Source: Takakia lepidozioides (Eukaryota > Streptophyta > Takakiopsida > Takakiales > Takakiaceae). From it: 25,000 nt of DNA. The stretch spans positions 1 through 25,000 of the forward strand of contig JAKLZA010000038.1 of the NCBI GenBank assembly GCA_030704615.1, given 5' to 3'. Below, piece by piece: positions 10,901 through 19,295 of this stretch. The notes beneath the pieces were generated by a model. That model did not search any database. It worked only from the letters and a program-made list of their open reading frames with translations, and was not told the DNA's origin. Made by a program: the position numbers and the translations under genes. Position 1 is the first letter of the stretch; each line of letters starts with the position of its first letter.

Positions 10901-12280
10901 TGTGAGGTTTTGGCTAAATGCTCGGCTAGATGGGCTGCTTGGGAAAAGGCTGGGATCTCTTTGGTCAAGGATGTGTGGTCTGCCTCTGGTCTGGTCCCCC
11001 GGGAGCATTGGACAGGTAAAGTCCATCATATCTCTCTTATGACTGGTTGGCATTTTATTGCGACTGCCGTGACCCTGAGATGGTCTTCCCTCCTTACTTA
11101 GGGTAGAGATCAGTGGCAAACACCTGCCTGGAGGGGCTGCCTGGCTGGCATTCCTGTGAGTGCTATGTATGTTTCTGAGATCTGCAACAATGTGGCCATT
11201 GGTGTGGGTTTCGCTGCCAACTTGCTGGGCTCCTTGGTCTCCTTGGGTTACATGACTTGTCAGTTTGACTCCACTTTTGCGATCAGAGTCATTGATTCAG
11301 CTAGCACAATCAACCCTATTTACAATGGAGCAAGCACCATTCAACAATGGGGAGCTGCAATTTCAGTGTTTTGGTTTCTTAACATCCCCTTGGCACAGCT
11401 TCAATGGGACCCGGGAGAATGGACTTGGTGTGTGCAGGATAATACCAAGCCGTTTTTTGCTTACACTGCAAAATTAGGTTATAAGATCCTTCTCAATCCC
11501 TATCCCATTACTGCTAAGCTTTCTGCTAAATGGGCTCCCATCGTGGTTCCAGAAGTTGCTTGCATTTGGGTGGATGTTTGGAGAAAGCAACGGGCGGCAA
11601 AGGTTTCTGCCTTCTTGTGGAAATTGTGCAATCTTATCCTCCCTCTTTTCCTTTTCTCAACTGCCCCCTGATAATATTTGCAGATCTTGCAACTCTGGAG
11701 AGCCTGAGTCAATTCAACATTGCTTCATGACTTGTCCATTTGCTTCCTTATCTAGTTTAAGATTCATTCCCTATATGCTAACTGGCACAGCTTTGATCAC
11801 CAGGATCCCCTATTAATTCTGCTCAACTCTTCTTCTTCTTCCTGGGTTTCCTGTCAAGTTTGGGTGGCTCTCCGTGGCCTTGGCCCTTGGCATATTGGAA
11901 GAGCCGGTGTGCCTTCTTTTTTGATCATAAGCCAATCTGTGCCAAAGCCTCTTTGGCAGCCATCTTCTACGACTTATTGATTGAGGGTCGAAGACTTTGG
12001 GATGGGTTGCTGGTTTCAGTTGGCAGATGCTCTGAGGAGCGGGGGGCTACCCTTCTCTCGGAATTTGATGCCCAATGGGGGCACTCTGGACTTTTATGTG
12101 ACAGACAGGGAGAAAGAGTTCGGTGGGCACCCGGACCTCCAATCGACTGGTGAGTCTCCCAATCACTGGGCTTCTCCAGCAGAGGTGGAGGATCGCGACA
12201 TCAATTGGCGCCATAGGAAGAATCAAGAATCTAGTGTTAGAGCTCATCTGAATTTCGAGCCCCTTAGGGCAAAGCGTTGA
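7929..12280 (+). pseudogene. LINE ORF2, endonuclease / reverse transcriptase (broken)
   Basis: ORF2 nicks the target DNA and copies the element RNA into it. The N-terminal endonuclease shows WNIRGLG (7950), LQEH with E at 8055, GGSAILIS, INVYAHN and AGDFN with the catalytic-type Asp at 8385. It then continues through ARLNRF (about 8560-8580). The reverse transcriptase shows KSPGIDG (9370), NYRPITLLN, QSGFVRKRMILDN, LMLDFEKAFDRINW (motif A), SIRQGCPLSPFLF (motif B) and YADD (10076-10087, motif C). A zinc-binding tail follows, with CRSC (11679-11690), H at 11718 and C at 11733. Breaks: in-frame TAG at 8229 and 8532, a frameshift near 8660-8700, one near 9490, TAA at 10160, several changes between 10160 and 10600, TAG at 11099 and a shift near 11640. 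The C-terminal 30 residues contain an NWRHRK motif that recurs in the truncated copy near 14050. Confidence 0.92.
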
Positions 12281-12288
12281 ATTCATTA

Positions 12289-12306
12289 TGTTTTTTTTTT
12301 TTTTTT
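12289..12306 (+). repeat. Poly-T tract just after ORF2
   Basis: A run of about 18 T follows the ORF2 stop codon (12278-12280) and opens the LINE 3' UTR. It has no known role. Confidence 0.8.
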
Positions 12307-12471
12307 ACGGCCTCAGGATGTTGGCTCTGGTCTTTCATTGCTTGCAGGCCTGGTCTCCTGCCTTGCCACTGGGTTGGTTTCATGTTTTGACCTGGTTTTG
12401 TTTCCTGGCCTTCCTCTCTGTTCCTACAACATAGGAAGTTGGGCTGGTTCTTCAGACTCCAGCAGCTCGCT

Positions 12472-12960
12472 GGTATTTAGTTAGCCCTGTTGGATATGGT
12501 TGGATCTTTTGTTTTTGTCTCATTAGTGTTTTGCCACTCTCTTCTCGGCTGCACTACTCTGGGCAGACAGGCAGCTCTTTGCCTTTGGTCTTTTTTAGCT
12601 TATCTTTTGTTCTTTCCTGCAGTATCCTAGCGCATGGCTTCCTAACTTCTCAAGGCTCCTGAATTTTTAAATCCAGAAGCTTGCCCTTGTGGGCCTGGTA
12701 GGGTGTAACCCAATCTGGTTGGTATTTAGTTAGCCCTGTTGGTCCAGGTTGGATCTTATGTTTTTGCCTCTTTAGTGCTTTGCCACTTGGTTCTTGGCTG
12801 CACTTCTCTGGGCAGATTGGCAGCTCTTTGCCTCTGGCCTGTTTTTAGTTCTCTCCTGCAATATCCTAGAGCATGGCTTCCTGACTTCTCAGGGCTCCTT
12901 GATTTCTTAGTTAAAACGCTTGCCCTTGTGGGCCTGGTAGGGTGTTACCCAATCTACAAT
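12472..12960 (+). repeat. Tandem duplication in LINE 3' UTR (249-bp period)
   Basis: Copy one runs from GGTATTTAGTTAGCCCTGTT at 12472. Copy two starts with the same words at 12721. Both contain TTTTGCCACT, GGCTGCACT, CTCTGGGCAGA, CAGCTCTTTGCCT, TATCCTAG and GGGCCTGGTAGGGTGT in the same order. They differ at scattered bases and small indels. The open frame at 12739-13137 is a by-product of this T-rich sequence. Confidence 0.9.
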
Positions 12961-13055
12961 GATGTAAGCCTTATGGCCTTCTGTCCTGGTTATTTTTTCC
13001 AGGATTCCCCCCCTTTTTTAATACGATTTACAGGGCTTCCTCCCCTGTTTGCTGT

Positions 13056-13090
13056 AAAAAAAAGAAAGAAAAAAGAAAAAAGAAGAAGAT
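13056..13090 (+). terminator. A-rich tail of the LINE
   Basis: A run of A interrupted by single G residues ends the conserved 3' UTR. LINE transcripts are primed for reverse transcription from such tails. A stretch of about 37 bp, itself with an A9 run, intervenes before the 3' target-site repeat. Confidence 0.7.
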
Positions 13091-13130
13091 TGCAATATAG
13101 AAAAAAAAATCTAGTATCACTATTGCTAGT

Positions 13131-13142
13131 GTATTGAAAAAT
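13131..13142. repeat. Putative target-site duplication, 3' copy
   Basis: GTATTGAAAAAT is identical to 4513-4524. It lies about 40 bp beyond the A-rich tail. Two AT-rich words of 12 bp matching by chance within such short flanks would be unlikely, so the pairing is credible. Confidence 0.65.
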
Positions 13143-13842
13143 GTTTGAATTGGTGCACCCACAAACTCAATAGATCACTTTCAACATGTATTGATTTCAA
13201 TCGAAGTCAATACCAAATTCCAAGCGTAGTCACCCCACTATTTTGAGATCACCGGAATGTGTAGATCATTCAAACCGCTGTAGTTCTGTAGCTCAAGTGA
13301 GCAACTTTGAACTCTTCTCTTCCTGGTCAATATAACTTATAGCCGGTCTTTCCATATAGTGGATGCCCTCTATGCTATCTACGCTTCGGTGCTAATAAGA
13401 GGGGGTTGGTAGAATGTGAGCACACCGGTGAGCACAGGAAAACGTAGGTGTGAGCACAAAAACACAGCAATAGGGTACACATGTTTCCACGGAAATAGAA
13501 TTATCGCGAATAGGGTCCCGGAACAGCAAAAATATTAGTTGTGTGCCTATTTCTGTGCCTATCTCTGTCCCTAATTATGTCCCTAAACCCTAATGAAAAT
13601 AGGTATCCGTAATGTATATCTACAAACTCCAAGTTCCAAATATCTACATGTATGGTATCCTACCCAAAAAACACATTGGGAACAACAAACTCATAATAAC
13701 CAACACTATACAAGACACCCAAAAAACAAACAATTATTGAATGACTTAATATAATGAGGCAAACAACGGGATTCGGGATTCGGGATTCCTTAAATCCAAT
13801 GTCTATTTTTTAAAAACACTACCGAAATAAACCTGCTTAGTG
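13143..13842. other. Intergenic between two LINE copies
   Basis: No gene was recognised. It contains repeated GTGAGCAC words (about 13417-13457), a short telomere-like word CCCTAAACCCTAA (13581-13593), and three tandem copies of a CGGGATT heptamer (about 13769-13789). The telomere-like word is under two units, so it is not evidence of an interstitial telomere. Confidence 0.55.
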
Positions 13843-13853
13843 AGGGAAGAAAA

Positions 13854-14549
13854 GCATGGGGAATCATGTTTGCAGCTGTTTCCAGAACTTCTGAACAAAG
13901 CGGGCGCAAGCTCCTCGATCGTTTTCTGCAGTCTTGGGGCAAAGACGACACTCTCGGCACCTATCAGCTTCCTGTCAGCTGGAAAAGCTCCATCCCCTGC
14001 GCATGGGATGTCCCCTGGTGAAGGGGAGGATGGTGATTTCAACTGGAGGCATAAGAAGGCGCGTACAACAAAGTTGAGGACTCAACTTCGTTTTTAGCTC
14101 AAGCTTGTCCAACTTCTTTAGGATGAGCTTTCTTTCTGGTTTTAGTTGTTTCTCTTACTCTGCCACTTTAGGATCATCTCGCTGCCTGGCTGTTTCCAGC
14201 CAGTTGTAGGATAACTCTCTCTTGGTTCAATATTCAGATCCATCTATCAGTTTAGAAAGACCAACCTTTCAGGCTTCTCGTTTTTCCACCTTGCAACGGG
14301 CCCTCATCCGCGAGGTTTTTCACAACCACCTTTACCCTTATCCTCGCTGTTCTCCAGCTCAAATCCCTGCTCGTCTCCTGCTTTTTCTATACAGCTAGTT
14401 TGCTCGGGCACTATGGGGATGTTCCCCCACGGTTAGCCTTCACGGCCTCCCTAGGTGGTTATTTTTTCCACCTTTTGTGACCTTTATTTTTTTTAATTAA
14501 TTTGAGTAAAAGGGCCTCCGACAGTCCCCTTTATTTAAAAAAAAAAAAC
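13854..14549 (+). mobile_element. 5'-truncated LINE, ORF2 tail plus 3' UTR and poly-A
   Basis: The open frame ending at 14097 finishes with SPGEGEDGDFNWRHKKARTT. This aligns with SPAEVEDRDINWRHRKNQES at the ORF2 C-terminus of the full-length LINE (about 12170-12230). About 440 bp of T-rich 3' UTR follows, including GGTTATTTTTTCCA, also found at 12988-13001 near the 3' end of the large element. It ends in a run of 12 A at about 14537-14548. A word AGGGAAGAAA at 13843-13852 recurs at 14571-14580, about 20 bp after the tail, and may be the target-site duplication. Only the last part of the element was inserted, which is typical of incomplete reverse transcription. It is a different subfamily from the large copy, because the UTRs align only locally. 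Confidence 0.8.
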
Positions 14550-15678
14550 ATTGCATCGCTAAAATCAATTAGGGAAGAAATCTCAATGCAATGACCTGCT
14601 AGAAAACCCCACGCCGAGTCCATCTTCGCGCTCATATCTTTCACCTGCCAAACAATTGCGCGCATCAAAGAAGACAACCTCCTCCTTCCAATCTCCCGGC
14701 AAATGTTGCAATTTACACCAGGTCCCCTGGATTCCACTGAGAATCGAAGGCACGCACATTCTACTTCTTAAGCATTAAGTTTGGGGTTAATATGAGGAAC
14801 TGTATCCATTTTAGCTGGGGCAATTATACTCCGGCCAGAGGGGTAAGAAGATTCGAACCCAAGGGCAGCTGCTGTATAGCCCAGTGGGAAGTGCCGTTAG
14901 GGTTTGGGGCGTGAGTAGCAACCCCTAATATGGTCACACGAGGGTTTGCTAGCCATGAGAAGCGACGCGAGCTCCATGTCTGCACTGATCGTTAGGCCGG
15001 TACGTGAGCCATGCTTGCATCCACACTAGACTCTGATTAGGGAAAGAGCAGACATTGCAGTGCAGGCCAGCACGTCCGTAGGCAGGAGGAGGTTGAAGCA
15101 GATCGGGACCACACAAGAGCAGACCTGCATCATCAGCAAAGCTTCATACATTGCGGGATCATGGAAAAGACCGTGTCCGCCTAGCATGTGTGCCTTTTCC
15201 TGCAAACTAGCGTGGGTCACTCATGGCCTTGGGTTGCTTAAGACATTGACTCACATTTAGAGATAGAGATCTCACAGTGATAAGCAGGCATCCGGGAGAG
15301 AGTGCGAGAGAGTGCTGGTTGACTGTGCCCGGCAAATGTGTGTTGTGAGAAAACCTTGATTCCATTGTCTACACGGGATAGTGACCATCGTGGAGTGGGG
15401 GGAGGGATTTGAATAAACCAGGGTTTTCTGTGTGCGTGTGCGTGTGTGTGTCCGAGGGAAAGGTAGAGCTATATTCATGGACTGTGCATAGTGAAGGGAA
15501 GTCTGAGGCGATACTCCTGGCAGATACTAGCTTGGTCCGGTGTTGGCGAACAGTCATGTCTTGTTCTCATCGACTGTGACTAGAGTTTTTGGCAAATAAT
15601 TTCCGCAGGATAGGAGGCCTGTTAGAACCAAGGGGTCGCCAATCTACCAGGTATCACACACACGAGGTGCAGTGCATA
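14550..15678. other. 5' flank of the DCD-domain gene
   Basis: This 1.1 kb should include the promoter and 5' UTR of the downstream gene. Visible items are tRNA-promoter-like words (14852-14888), a telo-box-type TTAGGGTTT (about 14896-14904) and a GT/GC-rich microsatellite (about 15429-15452). No convincing TATA box was seen. An in-frame TGA at 15577 and a splice-acceptor-like sequence TTCCGCAG ending at 15608 lie before the first in-frame ATG. An upstream exon therefore cannot be excluded. Confidence 0.5.
14852..14890. other. tRNA/SINE-like promoter words
   Basis: The minus strand reads GGGTTCGAATC (14852-14862), close to the RNA polymerase III B box. The plus strand reads TAGCCCAGTGGG (about 14877-14888), an A-box match. 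They point in opposite directions, so they do not form one working tRNA promoter. A rearranged tRNA-derived SINE is possible. Confidence 0.25.
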
Positions 15679-18600
15679 ATGTACGGGGGGCGATCATCGA
15701 GGAACGCGATGAGGGAGCGCGAGGCCTCAACTCATCATTTGGGCTCATCTCGAAGACACAACTTTACAAATTCGGAGAGGAGTGGCAGAGAACCCTATGC
15801 AGATCAGTATCCTAGAGACCATGGATACAGACAGGAGAGAGAAAGCCGAGTGGAAGAGTTAGGAGGCAAAGTCCGTGGTGACCACCAAGCAGGTCTTAGC
15901 AGTGACGTGACAATTAGAGAGGGAAGGGATGCGGGCGGGCTGTCAAAAGGTCGGAGGTCCAGGGATGATGAAAGGGGAAAAAGGAGTCGTTCAATTCCAG
16001 GAGACCACCACTTTGACCGTAGCCGTGGCTACAGTTATGGGTTTGATCGAGAGAGAAACCTTCCCGGTTTGGGTGGACAGAGTGTGCTTCGCGGCCGTTC
16101 ATCCGAGCCCCTTGAGAACAGCAGTTATCTCAAGGTAGCGGGTCTTATCTGTGATAGCAACAAGCGCGAAATCAACGATTGCTTCTGTCGCAGTGGGGTT
16201 TTCCATTTAAAGGTGGACAGAGTGCACCCTCGAATCTTGAGTCGGTTGTGTGAGGGAACCGACATTTTCTTATACGATCACCATTCAAGGGAGCTCCATG
16301 GATTGTTTGAGGTGGCAACCAGCGCTATGCTTCCTGATGGCTATGAAGGCTCGTACAATCAGTTTGCCGAGCAGGTATGTGTTCGTGTTTCACAGGAGTG
16401 TCTGCCTCTCCCGGAGCGGGAGTTTAAGGAAGCAATTGGAGAGAAGCATGACAGCTCTACCAATTTCAGCCGCGTTCTAACAAAAGATCAAGTGTCAAAC
16501 CTTCTCGAACTTTTCCGACCACTTTCTCGCGTCCCAAGAGGTGGCATAGACACACATCGGAACCCTCAGGTCCAACGCATTACAGGTAGCAGTCAGTCTG
16601 AGGGGCGGAATCGGGATATGATGAACACGGATAACTACTTAAATAGATCCAGCACATTCACTGATGAGTATCAGTCTGAAGCCAGACAAGAGGACTTTCG
16701 AAGAGGAGCCCGAAACTCTGACACACATAACTCCTCAAGAACCCGTCAGAGGAAGGACTGGATAGAGGAGGAAGATGAGCACAGCTCAGAAGATGATACC
16801 ACAGCAGCAACGCCACCGCCTACTGACAGTTACTCGAGGTTGCCGGCCACTTACCAACAGGTGAATAAAACAGAGGCAAGTTACCTTCCCTCAAGGAATT
16901 TTAGTGCAGGCAGAACAGGTCGTGCCACTGTTGGCAATGGTGGCGGTGCTGAGGGCAAGGAGTTTGAAAGGGAATGGAGTGGTGAGTGGGATGCTACAAG
17001 TTATGGGAGAAAGAGAGCCAGGGGCACTTCCTATGTGGACATGCCATCAAAAAGGAGTGCACGGGAGATCACGCCCCCCAGAGAATCCAGACGTGCACCT
17101 GCCCAGATTGTGACTGGACAGGTGTATGGGAGCTTCACTGAGGAAGTTGAGTCAAGCTATGAGAAGAAAGACAGAGGGAGAGGTGGGCGCTATATAGATT
17201 TGTTAGTCAGGAATGAGTCTGAAAGGGATCGGCGTGAGATCGCATCCCTTGGCCATTTCAGGCGCCCCCTCTCCCCAACAGTCACAAGGCGATCACATGA
17301 GAGGGGGGATGAAGAAGTAGAGGTTTACAGTGATGTGGAGGAAGAGGAAGAGGAAGAGGCCATTGCGGTGCAGAGTCATCTGGACCACCATTTTAAATCG
17401 TCCTATAAGCATCCAGATGTCACCACCGTGTTTGACCACCCCCAGCAGGACCTTCTCTTGAATAATCAAGTGAGGTCATTTGAGAATGGGATTGTTAGGG
17501 AAAGATCTGGGAAGAAAGTGCACTCTTGGTCGGGTAGAAGAGAGTATGCAAGCCTCCCCACAAATGCAAGAGTATTTTATTCTCAGCAAGAAGCTTCAGG
17601 TTTCATTCCCAAGGCTGTGTCAAAAGATGGTTATGCAGTGGACTATAATGAGCATGCTTGCATGGTTCCCCAGCATGCTGTAGAGAATGGCCAGCTGCGC
17701 GCTGCCCATACCTTGATCTCACATGTTGACCCAAACTTCCGCAGTTCCAAAAATTTTCAACCCCAGGGAAGTTTGACAGTTACTGTCCGTAATGATATCC
17801 GACGACACAATGTATCTAACCTGCTGAAAAGGCATACTTCAGTCCAAGATAGAATTGGTCCACCAGCAGTTCCTGCTAGACCAATGAAGGGTTTCATTGG
17901 AGCGAGGGAGGTTCAGGACCCCTCCTTCCAAGTCACGCTTTCTGGCAATCTCAAGAGGACCGTGAAGGTCCATGAAACAGAGACCAGCAAGGATCTGGAC
18001 GTAGTGGACAGATCCTATGCATGGGAGCCGAGCCGTTCTGTTCGAGGTGTGTCAGCAGAATCTACTGAAGACCCCTTGGAGGATCAGGTTCACCCAAGTG
18101 GCAAGAGGAAGAGTGCATTCCTGCGTCTTTCAAAACCTCATGACACTAGGAATCAAAGTCTTGATGGCAGATTGAGTAGGCCAGTCTTCAGTCGACTGGG
18201 AACAAGAATTTTACCTCGTTCAAGTGCCAAGGCTTATGCTGTCCCTGAAAACAGAGCCTTCTCAAAGAAACTGAGGAAGGGCACGGTTTACAACAAGGAT
18301 ATGGATGAATTAGAACTGGCCGGGCAAGAAGAGAGGGCAAACCGGATCTTTGGTGAGGAGGATTTGCCAGGTGTGGATGGAGTGAATGTGGACTTCAAGG
18401 ATGGGGCTTTTGTGGTGGATTTCATGGGGCCAAGTTTTGGAAGAAGGTCTCTTCGAGGTAAGAAGGATGCTGAATGTGCTGGGAGTGGAGAAGAAATTGG
18501 GTGCCTCTCTGAGAGGGAGAATGGGCATGGCCAGATTGGTAACCGTAGAAAGCTCGTTCGACCTTCAATCAACAGGGGTATTCAATCTTCAAATGAAAAA

Positions 18601-18729
18601 GCAGAGCAGCAAAACTGTAATGCAGATAATGAGCCCGACAATATAGACAGATTGCCAGCAAACCCCACTCCTTCAGGCATGGAGATTGAATCTTCAACAC
18701 AAGCGCCCTTGGAGTTGCCAGCGGTGTAA
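15679..18729 (+). CDS. DCD-domain protein, large disordered, Arg/Ser-rich
   Basis: One uninterrupted exon encodes about 1016 residues from the first in-frame ATG (15679). The open frame also extends upstream without an ATG to 15580. Residues about 150-281 (16126-16521) form a DCD domain. Visible family features are an ICDSNKREINDCF start, the LFLYD-like box IFLYDHHSRELHGLFEV, the CLPLPEREFKEAI block and the closing LTKDQVSNLLELF. DCD proteins are plant-specific and linked to development, stress and cell death, but the domain's molecular role is not settled. The N-terminal 150 residues are rich in Arg, Ser, Asp and Gly with RSRD-type words. The C-terminal 735 residues are charged and low in complexity, with seven consecutive Glu at 554-560, basic patches such as GKRKS, and two related short words SVQDRIG (721-727) and PVFSRLG (835-841). 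Nuclear location and RNA-related work are suggested by composition only. The gene converges on the pectinesterase. Confidence 0.85.
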   Translation: MYGGRSSRNAMREREASTHHLGSSRRHNFTNSERSGREPYADQYPRDHGYRQERESRVEELGGKVRGDHQAGLSSDVTIREGRDAGGLSKGRRSRDDERGKRSRSIPGDHHFDRSRGYSYGFDRERNLPGLGGQSVLRGRSSEPLENSSYLKVAGLICDSNKREINDCFCRSGVFHLKVDRVHPRILSRLCEGTDIFLYDHHSRELHGLFEVATSAMLPDGYEGSYNQFAEQVCVRVSQECLPLPEREFKEAIGEKHDSSTNFSRVLTKDQVSNLLELFRPLSRVPRGGIDTHRNPQVQRITGSSQSEGRNRDMMNTDNYLNRSSTFTDEYQSEARQEDFRRGARNSDTHNSSRTRQRKDWIEEEDEHSSEDDTTAATPPPTDSYSRLPATYQQVNKTEASYLPSRNFSAGRTGRATVGNGGGAEGKEFEREWSGEWDATSYGRKRARGTSYVDMPSKRSAREITPPRESRRAPAQIVTGQVYGSFTEEVESSYEKKDRGRGGRYIDLLVRNESERDRREIASLGHFRRPLSPTVTRRSHERGDEEVEVYSDVEEEEEEEAIAVQSHLDHHFKSSYKHPDVTTVFDHPQQDLLLNNQVRSFENGIVRERSGKKVHSWSGRREYASLPTNARVFYSQQEASGFIPKAVSKDGYAVDYNEHACMVPQHAVENGQLRAAHTLISHVDPNFRSSKNFQPQGSLTVTVRNDIRRHNVSNLLKRHTSVQDRIGPPAVPARPMKGFIGAREVQDPSFQVTLSGNLKRTVKVHETETSKDLDVVDRSYAWEPSRSVRGVSAESTEDPLEDQVHPSGKRKSAFLRLSKPHDTRNQSLDGRLSRPVFSRLGTRILPRSSAKAYAVPENRAFSKKLRKGTVYNKDMDELELAGQEERANRIFGEEDLPGVDGVNVDFKDGAFVVDFMGPSFGRRSLRGKKDAECAGSGEEIGCLSERENGHGQIGNRRKLVRPSINRGIQSSNEKAEQQNCNADNEPDNIDRLPANPTPSGMEIESSTQAPLELPAV

Positions 18730-19117
18730 CCATTGTCCACTGCCAAAGAGAGGAAGAACCATCAAGAGATGAGTTCTATGGGTGAGGAGCACATGGCTTT
18801 AGCTGAAATGTGAGGCATACATGTGGCAAGGCTGTCATATTGTGACAAAACCGAGTTCAATCCCAATCTTGTTGAGTGATTACAGAACTCCTGTTTCCCA
18901 GAGTGTGGCAGGCGAGCAAATTCACTTAATGCTTTTTGACACTTGACGGGATTGGGTTGAAGTAGTTTTCTCTTAATCACATTTTCTTTTCCATGGAGGG
19001 TTTTTAGGGGTGGGGGTTAGGGTTGGCATGTACAGAGGTAGTGTTGCATACCTGTATATACATGCCATATTTGAAAGGTCACGCAAATGGCCAAAGTACA
19101 CAGGTATGAAGCTGGGG

Positions 19118-19295
19118 ATGTCTATTTGTCAAACATTCAGTGTGTAGAGTGGTTGGCCTTCAGGGGTAGTGGGGCTCAGATGTTCGTAACATAATTCAGG
19201 TGCAGCATGTCTATTCGTCAAACATTCGGCGTGGAGAGTGGTTGGCCTTGAGTGGTAGTGGGGCTCAGATGGTCCTGACATTACTTAAGGTGCAG
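19118..19295. repeat. 89-bp tandem duplication
   Basis: Copy one (19118-19206) and copy two (19207-19295) share ATGTCTATT, GTCAAACATTC, GAGTGGTTGGCCTT, GGTAGTGGGGCTCAGATG and AGGTGCAG in order, at close to 87 percent identity by eye. It is about 390-570 bp after the DCD stop codon and may be within its 3' UTR. Confidence 0.9.

Larger units (their letters stand above)
4525..13127 (+). mobile_element. Full-length, non-autonomous-by-decay L1-like plant LINE
   Basis: The order is 5' UTR (4525-5439), ORF1 (5440-7932), ORF2 (7929-12280), 3' UTR with a tandem duplication, and an A-rich tail (13056-13090). Direct repeats of 12 bp lie at both flanks. There are no long terminal repeats, integrase or protease. 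The domain order is DUF4283-like plus zinc knuckle in ORF1, and apurinic endonuclease, reverse transcriptase and zinc-binding tail in ORF2. This is that of plant L1-clade LINEs, and no RNase H domain was seen. At about 8.6 kb it is longer than many described plant LINEs. Both ORFs carry several frameshifts, many at homopolymer runs, so this copy should not be able to move by itself. About 37 bp separate the A-rich tail from the 3' direct repeat, which is unusual, so the exact 3' end is uncertain. Confidence 0.88.

Noticed and set aside
12739-13137. 132-residue open frame in the LINE 3' UTR
   Set aside because: It lies over a tandem duplication and runs into the A-rich tail, ending in Lys and Arg runs. 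It is not a gene.
13581-13593. Interstitial telomere
   Set aside because: CCCTAAACCCTAA is less than two repeat units and stands alone, so it is no more than a telo-box-like word.
13840-14097. 85-residue open frame as a host gene
   Set aside because: Its end aligns with the LINE ORF2 C-terminus and it is followed by a 3' UTR and poly-A, so it is a truncated retrotransposon.
14531-14737. Minus-strand 68-residue open frame after the LINE poly-A
   Set aside because: It starts outside any recognised domain and ends in the poly-A of the truncated LINE read in reverse. There is no support for a gene.
15589-15678. Start of the DCD open frame at 15589
   Set aside because: The codon there is TTG, not ATG. 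In a plant nuclear gene the first ATG in frame (15679) or a spliced upstream exon is more likely.
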